A stretch of 64,000 bases of DNA from Dichetophora obliterata (lineage: Eukaryota > Arthropoda > Insecta > Diptera > Sciomyzidae): NCBI GenBank assembly GCA_963920525.1, contig OY986439.1, forward strand, positions 5,846,501-5,910,500. Reading direction: 5' to 3'. The translations under genes and the position numbers were made by a program. Positions 33,101 to 43,700 of this stretch are shown here, one piece after another (position 1 is the stretch's first letter; each line of letters starts with the position of its first letter). A model generated the notes under the pieces. The model had not been told where the DNA came from, ran no database searches, and saw nothing but the letters and a program-made list of their open reading frames with translations.

Positions 33101-35008
33101 GAAAACAACAACAAATTTGTCCGTGTCCGCGCAAGTGTGACATGCGCCTATGAAATACAGATTGTCGCTGTTGCGTTCATTATAATCAAGTCGTCGAGAA
33201 TACTGCGACATTTTTCTCTGACGGCAAGTTTTCATTTTGTCGGTGGACGACTGTTGCAGTCAATGTGTATCGGCTATAATCCGTAATAATCTCTTGAACT
33301 CATTTTGATAATTTTTTTTTTTAGTCTCTGATGGGGAAAAAATGAAAAGTTACACAGTGATTCGTCCTCTGGCTCAAAATCAAACAATTTTCTGATAGCA
33401 AATAAAATCGAACAAGATAGGTCAATAAAATTTTTAAAACTTAACGAACATCTGCTAGCTCAAAGAACTTGTAAAATTTTTATGTTTTGAATGAAATTTA
33501 ACTTTTTTTAAAAAATTTTATTAATTTGTATTAGTCGATGTTTTAACTTTAAAATAATATGTATATTTCCTTATTTTTTATAAAAAACTTTTGATTTTAT
33601 TACAGTGGACGAACTATTGTGTGACTTCCAAATTATTTTTTTTCATCAGCGACTCAAAAAACCTCCACTTTCCACTGTACACTTATTAAAATTGAAAAGA
33701 CTAACAAATTTTGCATTATTAGATTGAGTCAGGACATTCGTGGGCGAATCCATTTTTGCTAACAATGCATTTAGATGACATAATATGCTCAAAATTTCCA
33801 GAAATGTCTTCTTGTTTCCGTCTTGAAATCAATTCCAGCTTCAGATGTCAAACAAATAAGGTTTGGATTAAACAAAACAGCTTGGTAAAAATCCCCAAAA
33901 GCCTCCGTATTCTGTTTTTGCAGGTGTTTGAAGCAGTGGATGAGCTGACTGTGACTTACAATTTTAGCCGGGAACTATCACTTATTATCACCGAAGAGGA
34001 TATTCAACAATATAACAAAGTTTTTCGTTTTCTGCTTAAAGTAAAATGGGGATTAATGACTCTGGAGAATTTGCAATTTCCACGATCGCACAAACGTCGC
34101 ATTCCGTATGCAAATTTCGAAATGATTGATTTGTTGATGCGTCGCTTGGAACAGTTACGTTTCTGGATGATATATGCAATACAAAGTATTCATTTTCATT
34201 TGATGACTCACGTGCTACAATCCATGGGAGAGCAACTGGATGAAAAAATAACGAATTCAACTAATCTTAAAGAAATGGTTATGGTTCACAAATCGTATGT
34301 AAGCACTGTTTGCGAACATTGTTTTCTGGTGGATAGCTCAACGGCGATAAAATTGGGTGTAGAACAGGTAGGTTTACTAAATATTATATAACGCATAAAA
34401 ACAAGCTAAGCTGATTTCTTCTTTTCTGAACAAAAGTACAAAAATGGTTTCTTGTACTATATTTTCCTTTTCTAATTTTATTTTTCTTTATGCAACTAGG
34501 CTATTTATATATTATTTAGAGGCATTTTTTATTGTCCTTTATAGTTGTCTTTTTTATTTAAAAAATTTAAAACATGAACAAAATACAAGATTTTTTTAGA
34601 TTCAACTTTTTTATCCAGCAACACACTCCTTCCAACACTCTCAAATTATTTTATCATATTTGGTATTTTTTAGCTACTCAACCTTGCGTATATCTTACGT
34701 TTAGAATGGAATAGCTGTATAAAACATATAGAAAGCCACAATCCACTTGCTTTCGATGCAAATAACAGCACAAGTGACGATTGCGAACATGATTATGTTG
34801 TAAATTCGCAAATTGATGCAATTGAACTAACCTACATTCGCTGTCATCAGTATTTGGCTAATAGGCTTAATAATGAAGTCTACCTTAAACAAAAGACTTT
34901 CCGTAAGAAAAACACAAGCAAAAGTTATTGAATGACTAATATATATATCTATATTTTTTTTTAGTTTCTGGCCTCAGTGCTGCATTTAATACCAGTCTTC
35001 CATATTAA
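30173..35008 (+). CDS. Grip128: gamma-tubulin complex component 5 (GCP5 / Grip128), ten exons
   Basis: Exons: 30173-30250, 30327-30749, 30809-31279, 31355-31673, 31740-31926, 31989-32706, 33723-33860, 33924-34367, 34674-34902, 34965-35008. All junctions are GT-AG and in phase, giving 1016 residues, close to the roughly 1.1 kb-residue size of Drosophila Grip128. GCP proteins bind gamma-tubulin and build the gamma-tubulin ring complex that nucleates microtubules at centrosomes. The N-terminal GCP domain starts in exon 2. The GCP C-terminal signature is clear in exon 8 as YNKVFRFLLKVKWGLMTLE, followed by the LRFWMIYAIQSIHFHL helix. An acidic linker DLSDWSEDSSYSD spans the exon 2/3 junction. Exon 7 is followed by a 63 bp intron without stops (33861-33923), which would add 21 residues if retained. 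Intron 6 (1 kb) carries a foldback transposon. Confidence 0.93.
32785..33290. mobile_element. foldback transposon inside Grip128 intron 6
   Basis: Outer arms pair GATACACATTGACTGC (32811) with GCAGTCAATGTGTATC (33256). Inner arms pair CGGACACGGACAAATTTGTT (33028) with AACAAATTTGTCCGTGTCCG (33109). An unpaired stretch lies between the outer and inner pairs. It is non-coding. The frames at 32864-33286 and 33023-33235 are the two strands of this hairpin. Confidence 0.85.
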
Positions 35009-35996
35009 TACGAAACACATCTATTGGTCCGCGCTCCAGTATACTTATCATTAATTGTTATATTAACACCTCTCACTCTTATACTGTTTTATAAACATTT
35101 CATAAAACTTGAATTCATTAAATACTCATTTTTAATAGTTATTTGTTTTCAATACAAGATTAAAAAATAATAAAAACTAATACTATTTATGTTATACGTC
35201 TCTAAAGTTGCTAAACTAGTGGCTAAAACTAGTCAGGAATTATCTTTGACCTGACCGGACATAAAATACAACCACGGCCATATTTTAGTTTATTCGAAGT
35301 ATTGAATGTTACATTATTTTGATGATATCACTTTTATAAGGCATGGTTTTTATCCAAATATTTCACATTTATTAAAGCTTATGTGTACAATATTAAGTTT
35401 AAACAATAATTTTTTTCTTTATAAAAGTTTTACTGTTATGATGACGTCACATTATATGGGAGGTGGGCGGATTTCCATTTTTTTACCAATTTCCTAACAT
35501 CGAGTGCATATTAACCCTCTGATGCCCCAATTTTTATTTTATGCGATAAAATCCGATTAAACTAATTATGAGTCGAAACGAAAGAATCTGAAGTCAGATT
35601 TTGGATTTGATATTTAGTTTACATGATACAGGTGAAAATGTGAAACACTCCTAGAGGCTGACCTGGGTATTACACATAAAAAAGATGAGCAGGTGCCATG
35701 TATATATTTTGTTGAAACTGAACAAAAAAGTTATGCTTGACTTATTTATTTTATTCATTTTTTATTTAATATAATTTCAAAAGCACTTCAGTCCAAATCA
35801 ATAAATCATAGTTATAGAAGATTATGTGCTTAATGAATATAAAAAAATTTTCAAAGCTTAATAATATATTATTTGCTTAATTAAAACTAATCCTAATAAA
35901 AAAAAATTATTCATAATTTATATTCGAAATAAAATACAATAATTCTTTTATGCTTAAGATGCATGTTTACATAAAAATAAAAACGAACAGTTTTTG
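35009..35996. other. Grip128 3' flank and candidate piggyBac-like terminus
   Basis: The region is AT-rich. AATAAA-type signals occur soon after the Grip128 stop. At 35511-35523 the sequence TTAACCCTCTGAT has the TTAA-CCCT form of piggyBac-family ends. The same TTAACCCTCTG occurs at 8621. The transposase relic at 36.0-39.0 kb lies just downstream. A GGGAGGTGGGCGG box lies at 35459. Confidence 0.35.
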
Positions 35997-35999
35997 TGT

Positions 36000-36411
36000 C
36001 ACGCCATAAAACGTTGGATATATTACCCCAAAAGCTGAACCAACGAACACCTCGGAATAGCTGCGATCAATTTATTTGCAGTCAGATCAGCTTCAGAAGA
36101 CAATTTGATGTTTGGAACACGATTCGGCCGTACGGTTCCCAAGCTATAAATGCCACAGCTCCGAAGATAAACTATTAAACTCAGCGAAATATAAAAACTA
36201 TCAAAATATACCATGTGATTTATGTTGTCTGGAACATGTTGGATTGCCTTGCATTTTCGTCGAACACATCTGCTCATCAACAAAGAGTCGTTGGCGCTTG
36301 GTAACCGTCAAAAATCTTTCCATGAAATGCTTAATGAGTGGTCTAACTTTGTACAACTTATCAAGGCCACGTTGTACTCCGTAACAAAAGAAACAAACTT
36401 TGGCGCGCATA
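36000..36411 (-). pseudogene. piggyBac-like transposase relic, central/C-terminal part
   Basis: Minus-strand frames read LDKLYKVRPLIKHF ... FVDEQM (the first catalytic aspartate region of piggyBac DDE transposases) and, after a deletion and frame change, GIYSLGTVRPNRVPNIKL, the conserved block between the second and third catalytic residues. The expected KPHKWG segment is mostly lost. The N-terminal part of the same gene lies at 38500-39010 in the same orientation, displaced by a LINE. The family is recognised from remembered motifs. Confidence 0.75.
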
Positions 36412-36416
36412 TTAAA

Positions 36417-38492
36417 TTTCTCGTTCTTCTCTTGATCTCACAAATTATCTGCACGCCTATAACCTTTTTTCAGCACTCTGTGAAACACTATACGAGTATT
36501 ATTTTGCTCATATTCAAACTAAATTGTTGTCGGATCCGCAAAACTTCTACAAGTTCATCAATAGCAAAAGAAAATCTGACAACTACCCATCTACCCTTAT
36601 TTTTTCGAACATCTCCTCGGACAACTCGGAAATAATTGCAAACATATTCGCAAATTTTTTCGGTCAGTCATACACAAATCATAACGATGAACTAGACTAC
36701 GAATATTTTTCTATGTTTAGGAACAGTCCTCAAACGTCGCTGACTTTTATTGATATTACACTAGCTGATGTGTTAGGAAAGATAAATAATCTAAAGGACG
36801 ATTATTCTAATGGACCCGATGGTTTGCCTGCTATTGTTACCAAAAAATTCGCGAACTTGTTTCTTCGAATTCTTTCTTTCTTTCGAACTTTTTATTTCTA
36901 ATTCAGTTTTTCCTAAGTTATGGAAGAGTTCGTACATAATACCTTTGCATAAAAAAGGAACTAGAAATGATATTACAGAATTACATACCTATTGCAAAAC
37001 TGTTATGTACACCCAAAATTTTTGAAAGAATTATCTATGTCATTCTCTTTTTCTATTGCAAATCTATTTTTCCTCCTATTCAAACCGGCTTCCTCAAGGG
37101 AAGATCGACTGCCACTAACCTTACAGAAACTGTTTCAAACGCTTTATGCTCGTTGGAAAACGGATAAGAAGTTGATGCAGTTTCTACCGACTTTAGTAAA
37201 GCGTTCCACAAAATCTTGCACACTATCATTCTTCTTAAGCTTGAAGCCTTTGGTTTTCCATCACTGTTTATATCATGGATTAAATCATATCTCGAAGAAC
37301 GACGTTACCATGTCATCTTTAGATTTTCCAATTCAGAGTCTTTTACAGCTACCTCTGGTGTCCCACAAGGTCGTCACCTTGATCCATTGTTGATCGTCTT
37401 AACAATCTCTGATGTAGATGGAATCATCAAAGATTCCAATCTCTCTGTATATGCTGATGATATGAAAATCTATCGGCGCGTACAAACCAACGCCGATTCT
37501 TGCAATCTTCAAGATGATCTGGTTAGTTTTTCCACTTGGTGTCAAAAAATCTTCTTGAGCTCAACATCAGTAAATGTCAAGCAATTACATATTCACTAAA
37601 GCGTCTCCAGCTTCCCCCGTGATCTTATTACTTACTCGGCAAGCCAGTTCCTCCTGCAAGCTATTTACGGGACTTAGGTGTAGTATGTGACAAGGAACTT
37701 AATTTCAGGTATCATATTGATAATCAGCCCATTTTTTCATATCCATATTTTTCATTTTAAAAATAAAGCTCAAAAACATTTTGGATATTTTTATTTGTTC
37801 ATCAACGGTTTAGCAAACAATTTATATTAAATATTTCTAAAATGATATTGGGCTGTATCTTAAAAATGAAGACTCTCTTTTCGGATTCCGCGTGAAAAAT
37901 TATTCATGATAGAACTGAATATCATTAGTAGAGCCAACTTTGCACTGGGTTTCGTGAAACACTGGTCCAGTTCTCCAATCCTTACGTGACCAAATCTCCC
38001 TACCTTACCTTTGTTAGACCCATCCTTGAATATCCCAGCCAGGTTTAGTCTCCTATCTACAACACTCATTCTGTCCAAATCGAAGCCGTTCAACGAAGAT
38101 TCATTCTGTTCGCACTTCGTGGTCTTCCCAATTCTGACAGTTTCAACTTACCTCCTTATGCAGACCGCCTGAAAGTGATTAACATGCAAATTCTTGCAAA
38201 ACGAAGGGAAGTAGCCGATGTACTCTTCATTCATCAACTTGCATGCAAAAACCATTTACTGCCCAGCACTACTCCAATTAATATCCTTTAATACAAACCC
38301 ACGTAACCTTAGGTCTATTCCTCTCTTCCACCTCAACTTTCACCGCACTGACTACGAATGCAGTGAACCTGTAACCAGGATGCTTCGTGTAACCAACAAT
38401 TTGATTAGCGAATTCGATTTTCATCTGAGCAGATCTCGACTCCGAATGCTCTTCTTAACTCCAGCTTGTGTTAAGCTTAACGAATAAATACC
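36417..38492 (+). mobile_element. LINE (non-LTR retrotransposon) inserted in the piggyBac-like relic
   Basis: A degraded ORF2 is read across several frames: KFINSKRKSDNYPSTL (pre-RT); SNGPDGLPAIVTKKF; VFPKLWKSSYIIPLHKKGT; IAKLLCTPKIFERIIY; QTGFLKGRSTATNL; SGVPQGRHLDPLL; and VYADDMKIYRRV, with the YADD core intact. A C-terminal part ends at about 38487 with an AATAAATA tail. At least four frameshifts and internal stops make it dead. The endonuclease domain is absent (5' truncation near 36417). It resembles the copy at 26.5 kb in the C-terminal EPVTRMLRVTN / EPITRCLKLSN block but is a different family. Confidence 0.85.
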
Positions 38493-38499
38493 CGATCCA

Positions 38500-39010
38500 G
38501 TTAAATTAACCTCTGGGAATGCCAGCCAAATTATCGTTGAAATGCAGTCTTTGACCAAGCTCTTCAAAAAGACGGCGAGTCAAGAATAAGATACCAATTA
38601 ACTTACGTATTTCCATCCCAACCGTCACGAACCGAGTGTTTATATCTTACTGACGAGCGTATACATTCATCTGGTTGGCCAGGAACTGTAAATAAAGAAG
38701 GGAAAGAGATTAGACTGAGACATATCTTATCTATGGAATTGCGATATTACATTGAGGAAGTCGTCCGTCAAAAAATATTGAAAGCAATCAAATGTGGTTT
38801 CCAAGTCTTTCAGCTCGAAAATAGAACGCATTTAATTGAAGCTGTAAATTGTCCAAGTTATCGATTTTAACTGAGGAAAATCCTTTTTTACTTGATTGGA
38901 ATTGCCGGCAAATACACCAAAAGTAGGACCACCCTCCTCCATTTCGACATCAGTTATAGGTTTACGTCGACATTTATTCTAGCAAAATGGAAGCAGATAA
39001 AATGGTTCCC
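38500..39010 (-). pseudogene. piggyBac-like transposase relic, N-terminal part
   Basis: Reading the minus strand from about 39010 gives an acidic leader with DVEMEEGGPTFG, then FQYFLTDDFLNVIS, then NQMNVYARQ, and finally GMEIRKLIGILFLTRR and LHFNDN. This is the order of the piggyBac N-terminal domain (TN-x-YA, E-I-x-x-hhG, LHFxDN). Stops and shifts interrupt it. The reading breaks directly after LHFNDN, where the LINE begins, and resumes on the other side at 36411. Confidence 0.72.
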
Positions 39011-39049
39011 AAGCTAATAATGCCATGGACGGTTGCACTTTCCGATGAA

Positions 39050-39400
39050 TTCTAGCAAGTTTCTTTTATTTTATCGAAAGATAGATAAAATTCTAATCGA
39101 TAGGTAACAACTTTTCTTACTCACCAGTAATTTTTTTTTTTTTTGCTCGAAATCTTAAAAATCACCTTATTTCTTATAGTTTAAACGGACTATTTTCACG
39201 CACTGGCCGATAGCCTTTGTTGCTCGTGCCGTACAAATATAGTAATATAATTATTTATAATTGTATTTCTAACAAATAAATAAAATAAATATTTTCACGC
39301 AATTATTTATGTGGTCTGAAAGCAACAAAAGCTCACTTTCGATTGACTTAGCTGTAAAACAAACGGTGAAGGGCATTAGAGAATTAAAAATTCAAAGCCT
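39050..39400. other. AT-rich intergenic DNA
   Basis: A poly-T run lies at 39129, and an ACAAATAAATAAAATAAAT stretch at about 39270 resembles a LINE or SINE tail. No gene is seen. Confidence 0.35.
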
Positions 39401-39406
39401 CTGCAC

Positions 39407-39705
39407 TCAATTTTGTGGAATTTAAGGAGATTTTACCGTTTTCATAATGTCACTTTGTGTGGAGGTAGACGTGGTCTTCATTGGATTTTTACAAATTTCA
39501 TACTCAAAATGTATATAAAGAAAGGGTTAAGCTTATGTACAAAATTTGAAGTCATACTAAATTTATTGGAATTTAAAGAGATTTTACCGTTTTGGTAAAG
39601 TCAACTTGTATGGGAGGTAGGCGTGGTTTTCATCAGATTTGGCTCATTTTCGAAATTGTTCTGTATTTTGGGATATAAAGCTTATGTCTTGAATTTTGTT
39701 ACAAT
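39407..39705 (+). repeat. two diverged tandem units of about 150 bp with GGAGGTAGRCGTGGT box
   Basis: GTGGAATTTAAGGAGATTTTACCG (39415) recurs as TTGGAATTTAAAGAGATTTTACCG (39567). Each unit then carries GGAGGTAGACGTGGT or GGAGGTAGGCGTGGT followed by a CATNRGATTT block. Confidence 0.75.
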
Positions 39706-40034
39706 ATGCGTGGGGGTATACAAATAATGACGGTGATGACATGGCCAGTAGTCTGCAATTGAAACTCAATATTTTAGTGTTGGTTTTATTTCAAGAATTA
39801 CATAAAAATTCCTTATTTTAGAAAATCACTGGCTTTGATTCCTGCTGGGTTATTTCAGCCATTTCGCTGGTTTAAATTTAATTTCTTTGTATTCAAACTA
39901 TTTGTTGTCGTAACAGTTTCCATGACAATTGTTCTTCTCTTAATTAAAACATAAACAAAAGAATAATTGGTTATGATATTACTATTTTTAGCAAAAGGCG
40001 TAAATTTAAAAAATGTTGGATACAAAATTTTCAG

Positions 40035-40697
40035 GTTAATATTTTGAGTAAAATTTCTAATCTATATTATGTTTATAATACATTACGGATATCGATTGTA
40101 GCGGTTGAACACAAAGCTAATTTATTTTTGCAAATTCTACTGTACTTTAACGTTTACGTGTCAGCTATTTGGACATTATTTTTTGGACTGCACATATGGA
40201 ATAATGTAAGCGCATTTTGTTTTCATATTTTGATTCTCAGTTGAGACTATTTGTGCGTAGTTTTCAGCATTGTGGGACTTTCGAGGAGGATTTACGGTTT
40301 TAGGTTATTTTGTTGCTACCATGGCTGAAGTCGTACGTTTATATATGGGTTATTCAGGAAATCTTAGAGCTAAAGTAGCCAACTCGATATCACTTATCTT
40401 TATCAATAATCGCAATTTAAAGAAATACTTGTTTTACAGACTGGAGATTTGAGCATCTTTCTCATCGTTAGTCCGCTTATAATACTACCGTGTCATTTGG
40501 GTTTAATTCTATTCGTGAGCAAACATATGACACTAATAGCTATTATAACATACATACTTATCGCAATGATTGTTATGGAATTTTTTGTCGGCATCAGTGT
40601 TTGGCGGAAGCAATCCTATCATCAAGCCAAATTATTTCAACTTAAATTACAAAAATCTCTGCTACAGAATCCAAGTCATCAAGAAGACAATACATAA
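40035..40697 (+). CDS. TMEM17-like transmembrane protein (MKS transition-zone family), start exon not found
   Basis: Coding exons 40035-40205, 40261-40374 and 40440-40697 join in phase with GT-AG introns. The protein has four hydrophobic segments. LLYFNVYVSAIWTLFFGLH, VRLYMGYSGNLRAK and the IFLIVSPLIILPCHLGLILF region match, in order, the TMEM17/TMEM216 fold of the tectonic/MKS complex at the base of cilia. The GYSGNL motif is closer to TMEM17. The acceptor TTTTCAG at 40028-40034 implies an upstream exon carrying the ATG. Frames before it hit a stop, and I could not place the first exon in 39700-40000. The 3' end is 76 bp from the convergent GLTP stop codon. Confidence 0.78.
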
Positions 40698-40773
40698 TTT
40701 CTATGAATTAATATATTAATTGCTCCTTACTAATGAAATAAACCCTAATGAAAGTTAACAAAATAAATGCTAT

Positions 40774-43700
40774 TTATACTTTCCATGGATCGTCTAGATT
40801 ATATTCTTTTAAAAAACTATCAATTCTGTCTAAATGTGCACGCATGTTCGGTAAAAAAGTCTCCAGAACCGCTATGTTTTCATCATGAGCACTTCCTTGT
40901 CCAATAAGCTGAGATCTTGTTGGCACCCAACTGTATATGATCTAAGAAAAGTATTACAAAGATTATATTACATTATCTTACATTTAAGTTATCTTAAACT
41001 CACTTTTATTGTGGTCTGTACGATGAAGCCATGATAAGGTTTCAGCGTCCTTTCATAGGCATCTTGTAAATGGTTCTTAAGCGCTTCCACATATTGCTGA
41101 TCGTTGAAAATGTTCTCAAAGAACAAGCATATCAACTGTAAGCCTCGTTTTAGCCATAATAAAGCATCTGCAGCATAGTTATTGCCAGCATTGACGTTAA
41201 TAATTATGATATCCTCCAGATAGTGAAATTGTTGCTTGTCATTTTCGAAATATTTCGTTAATTTCTAAGTAAAATTGCGGTATATTTATTTTAGTGAAAA
41301 GAAAAACTTTTTAGAATAATAAAAACAGCTCAACACACCATTATATTGCCGTTCATATCATTTATGACTGGTGTAAAAAGCTTCCCGAATGTTTCTAAAA
41401 GAAAATAATTATATGTAAGATAATATAAGATAATAATAATTTTAGTAAATCGAACATTTCTTTTGAGTCTCTATGTATTGCACCCTAACAATTAAAGTGA
41501 CACAACTCATGTTTTAAAATGTTTTACTATTTTATTTAAAACTAATCAAAGTGTTTTTATCAAAGTCAAATTTTAACTTTTATTTTCGATCAAAAAAATA
41601 AAATTCAAATCTTAACTGTTATTTTGATCGAAAATTAAAAGTCAAATTTTAACTTTTATTTTTGATCAAAAAGTTTAAAATCAATTTAACAGGTAAAATA
41701 AATTTTCTTAACATTGATTTTTTTCTGAACTTAAACTTATGTATTCTAAATTTTAATTAAAATTCTTAAGTTTCAATTGACCTATTTTGAATTTTATTTG
41801 ATATTTTTTTAAACTATTCTTATCTGAATTTCAATTGACCTTACCTGAATTTTTTATTGATCTTAAATATGTTGATGAATTTAAAATATGTTTTTAATTT
41901 TAAATAAAATGTCTGAATTTCAATTATTCTTATCTGAATTTTAAATGGAATTTCTGAATTTCCATTGATCTTATCCCAATTTTTTACTGATCTTAAATTT
42001 GATGATGAATTTCAATTTTTAATTTTAAATAAACCACATATCTCTGAGGAAGCTATTAATATACCTGGCTACAAATTTTGTGGTATTAATCGCCCAATGA
42101 ATAGAGGAGGTGGTGTGGGTTTCTATATATCCAAAAGCATTACATTCAAAATTTTTGTTGAAAGCTCTAATTTTGATGTTTGTGAATCAATGTTTATTGA
42201 AATAGCACAGGAATCAGGCAAAATATTAGTAGGAGTAGTATATCTGCCATATGGTGATATTGCCTCAATCGAAGACTCTCTGGGTGACATTTTGGTTAGG
42301 TATCTCAACTCTATAAAAATGGGAGACATTAATATGAATCTTTTGATTAGTGTCAGCGTCTCAATATTAGCTGCACTTATAATTCGCGCCAACCCATTAC
42401 AATATTCCAAATTCCATCTCTCTAATTGACTAATTTTTATTAAGTGATTTTATTAAGTCTTCTTTTTTTCGGGTCAATTGCAATGTCCAGGTCTATCACA
42501 TCATGCTTTAATTTTAATATCTTTAAATATATTCCTCACTAGAAACAATGCACTTATTGAATTTCGGAATTATAATAAAATTAATTATTACCCCTATTAT
42601 GGTTTACAACTTTGCTTAAAGTTGAGTTGTCAAGTAAAAATCGGTATTATGATTTACAACAAAACCAAACTTCTAACTGCAAAGTTGTCTTTCCAGTTGT
42701 GTATGTACACTTTTTGGCATTATGAATTACAACCGAACTTGGGTGCGGTTGTGTCAAGTGTCAAAATTTTACAACGGCATTTGTGAGGTTGTCTGCTGGT
42801 TGTGTTATGAAGCAAAAGTGGCAAATAGCTTGTAAGTTGCAGCAATTATTAATAAAAACCGATTTTAATTAATATAAATAATATTTAGAAAAGTAACTAC
42901 CAAAAAACAATTTGATAGGATGGTTTCGTTGCTAGAGAAGTATCCAGATGTGACTAGGGTAAAAGGGCATTTTGGATCTAGCAATCATCTGACCAATGAG
43001 CTCTGGGATAAGTTTACTGTTGAGCTCAATAGCATCGTTCCTCCAACACGCTCACCACAGGAATGGCAAAGGGTTTGTTTATAAGTAAAATAAATAAAAG
43101 AAAATTTTGCAAAAACATTATTTTATTAATAAATATTATTAAACAACTATGCCCACTTGAAAAGAAATTTGGTAAACAACAAAAAAATATTTCCGCAACA
43201 GGAGGAGGTCCGTCACAAGAGATTAGTTTGACTCCACTTGAAGTGTTGCCGATTTGACTAAACTCCACAATACTTTAACACCGCCAGGCAGACCTTTCAC
43301 ATTTCAATTTCACACTTTCACATTTCAATCCTCAAATGCTGATTAAAGGGAAAATGATTATAACCACTTGAACTGCCAACTGCCCAATCAATGTGCTCAA
43401 ACCACAAGCCGATCTCCACTTCTTCCCAGCCAATCTCCTGCACATCCTAGCCGATCTCATGCGCATCCTAACATATTTCCTGCGCATCCTAGCCGATCAC
43501 CTGCACATCTAAACCGTTCTCCTACATATACAAGTCCATCTTTACAGCATCACCTATCGCCTACTAATCCTAGCCAATCTTCACAACCTAGCCAAACTGT
43601 TCCAAATCCCAGCCGTGGGCGATTTACCAAAGTACACAGCATTGAGGAAGAGCGTCTCAATGCTTTTAAAACACAAACAAAGAACCAAATAGAAATTTTG

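Noticed and set aside
32864..33286. 140-residue ORF in Grip128 intron 6
   Set aside because: It spans a foldback transposon whose inverted arms explain the sequence.
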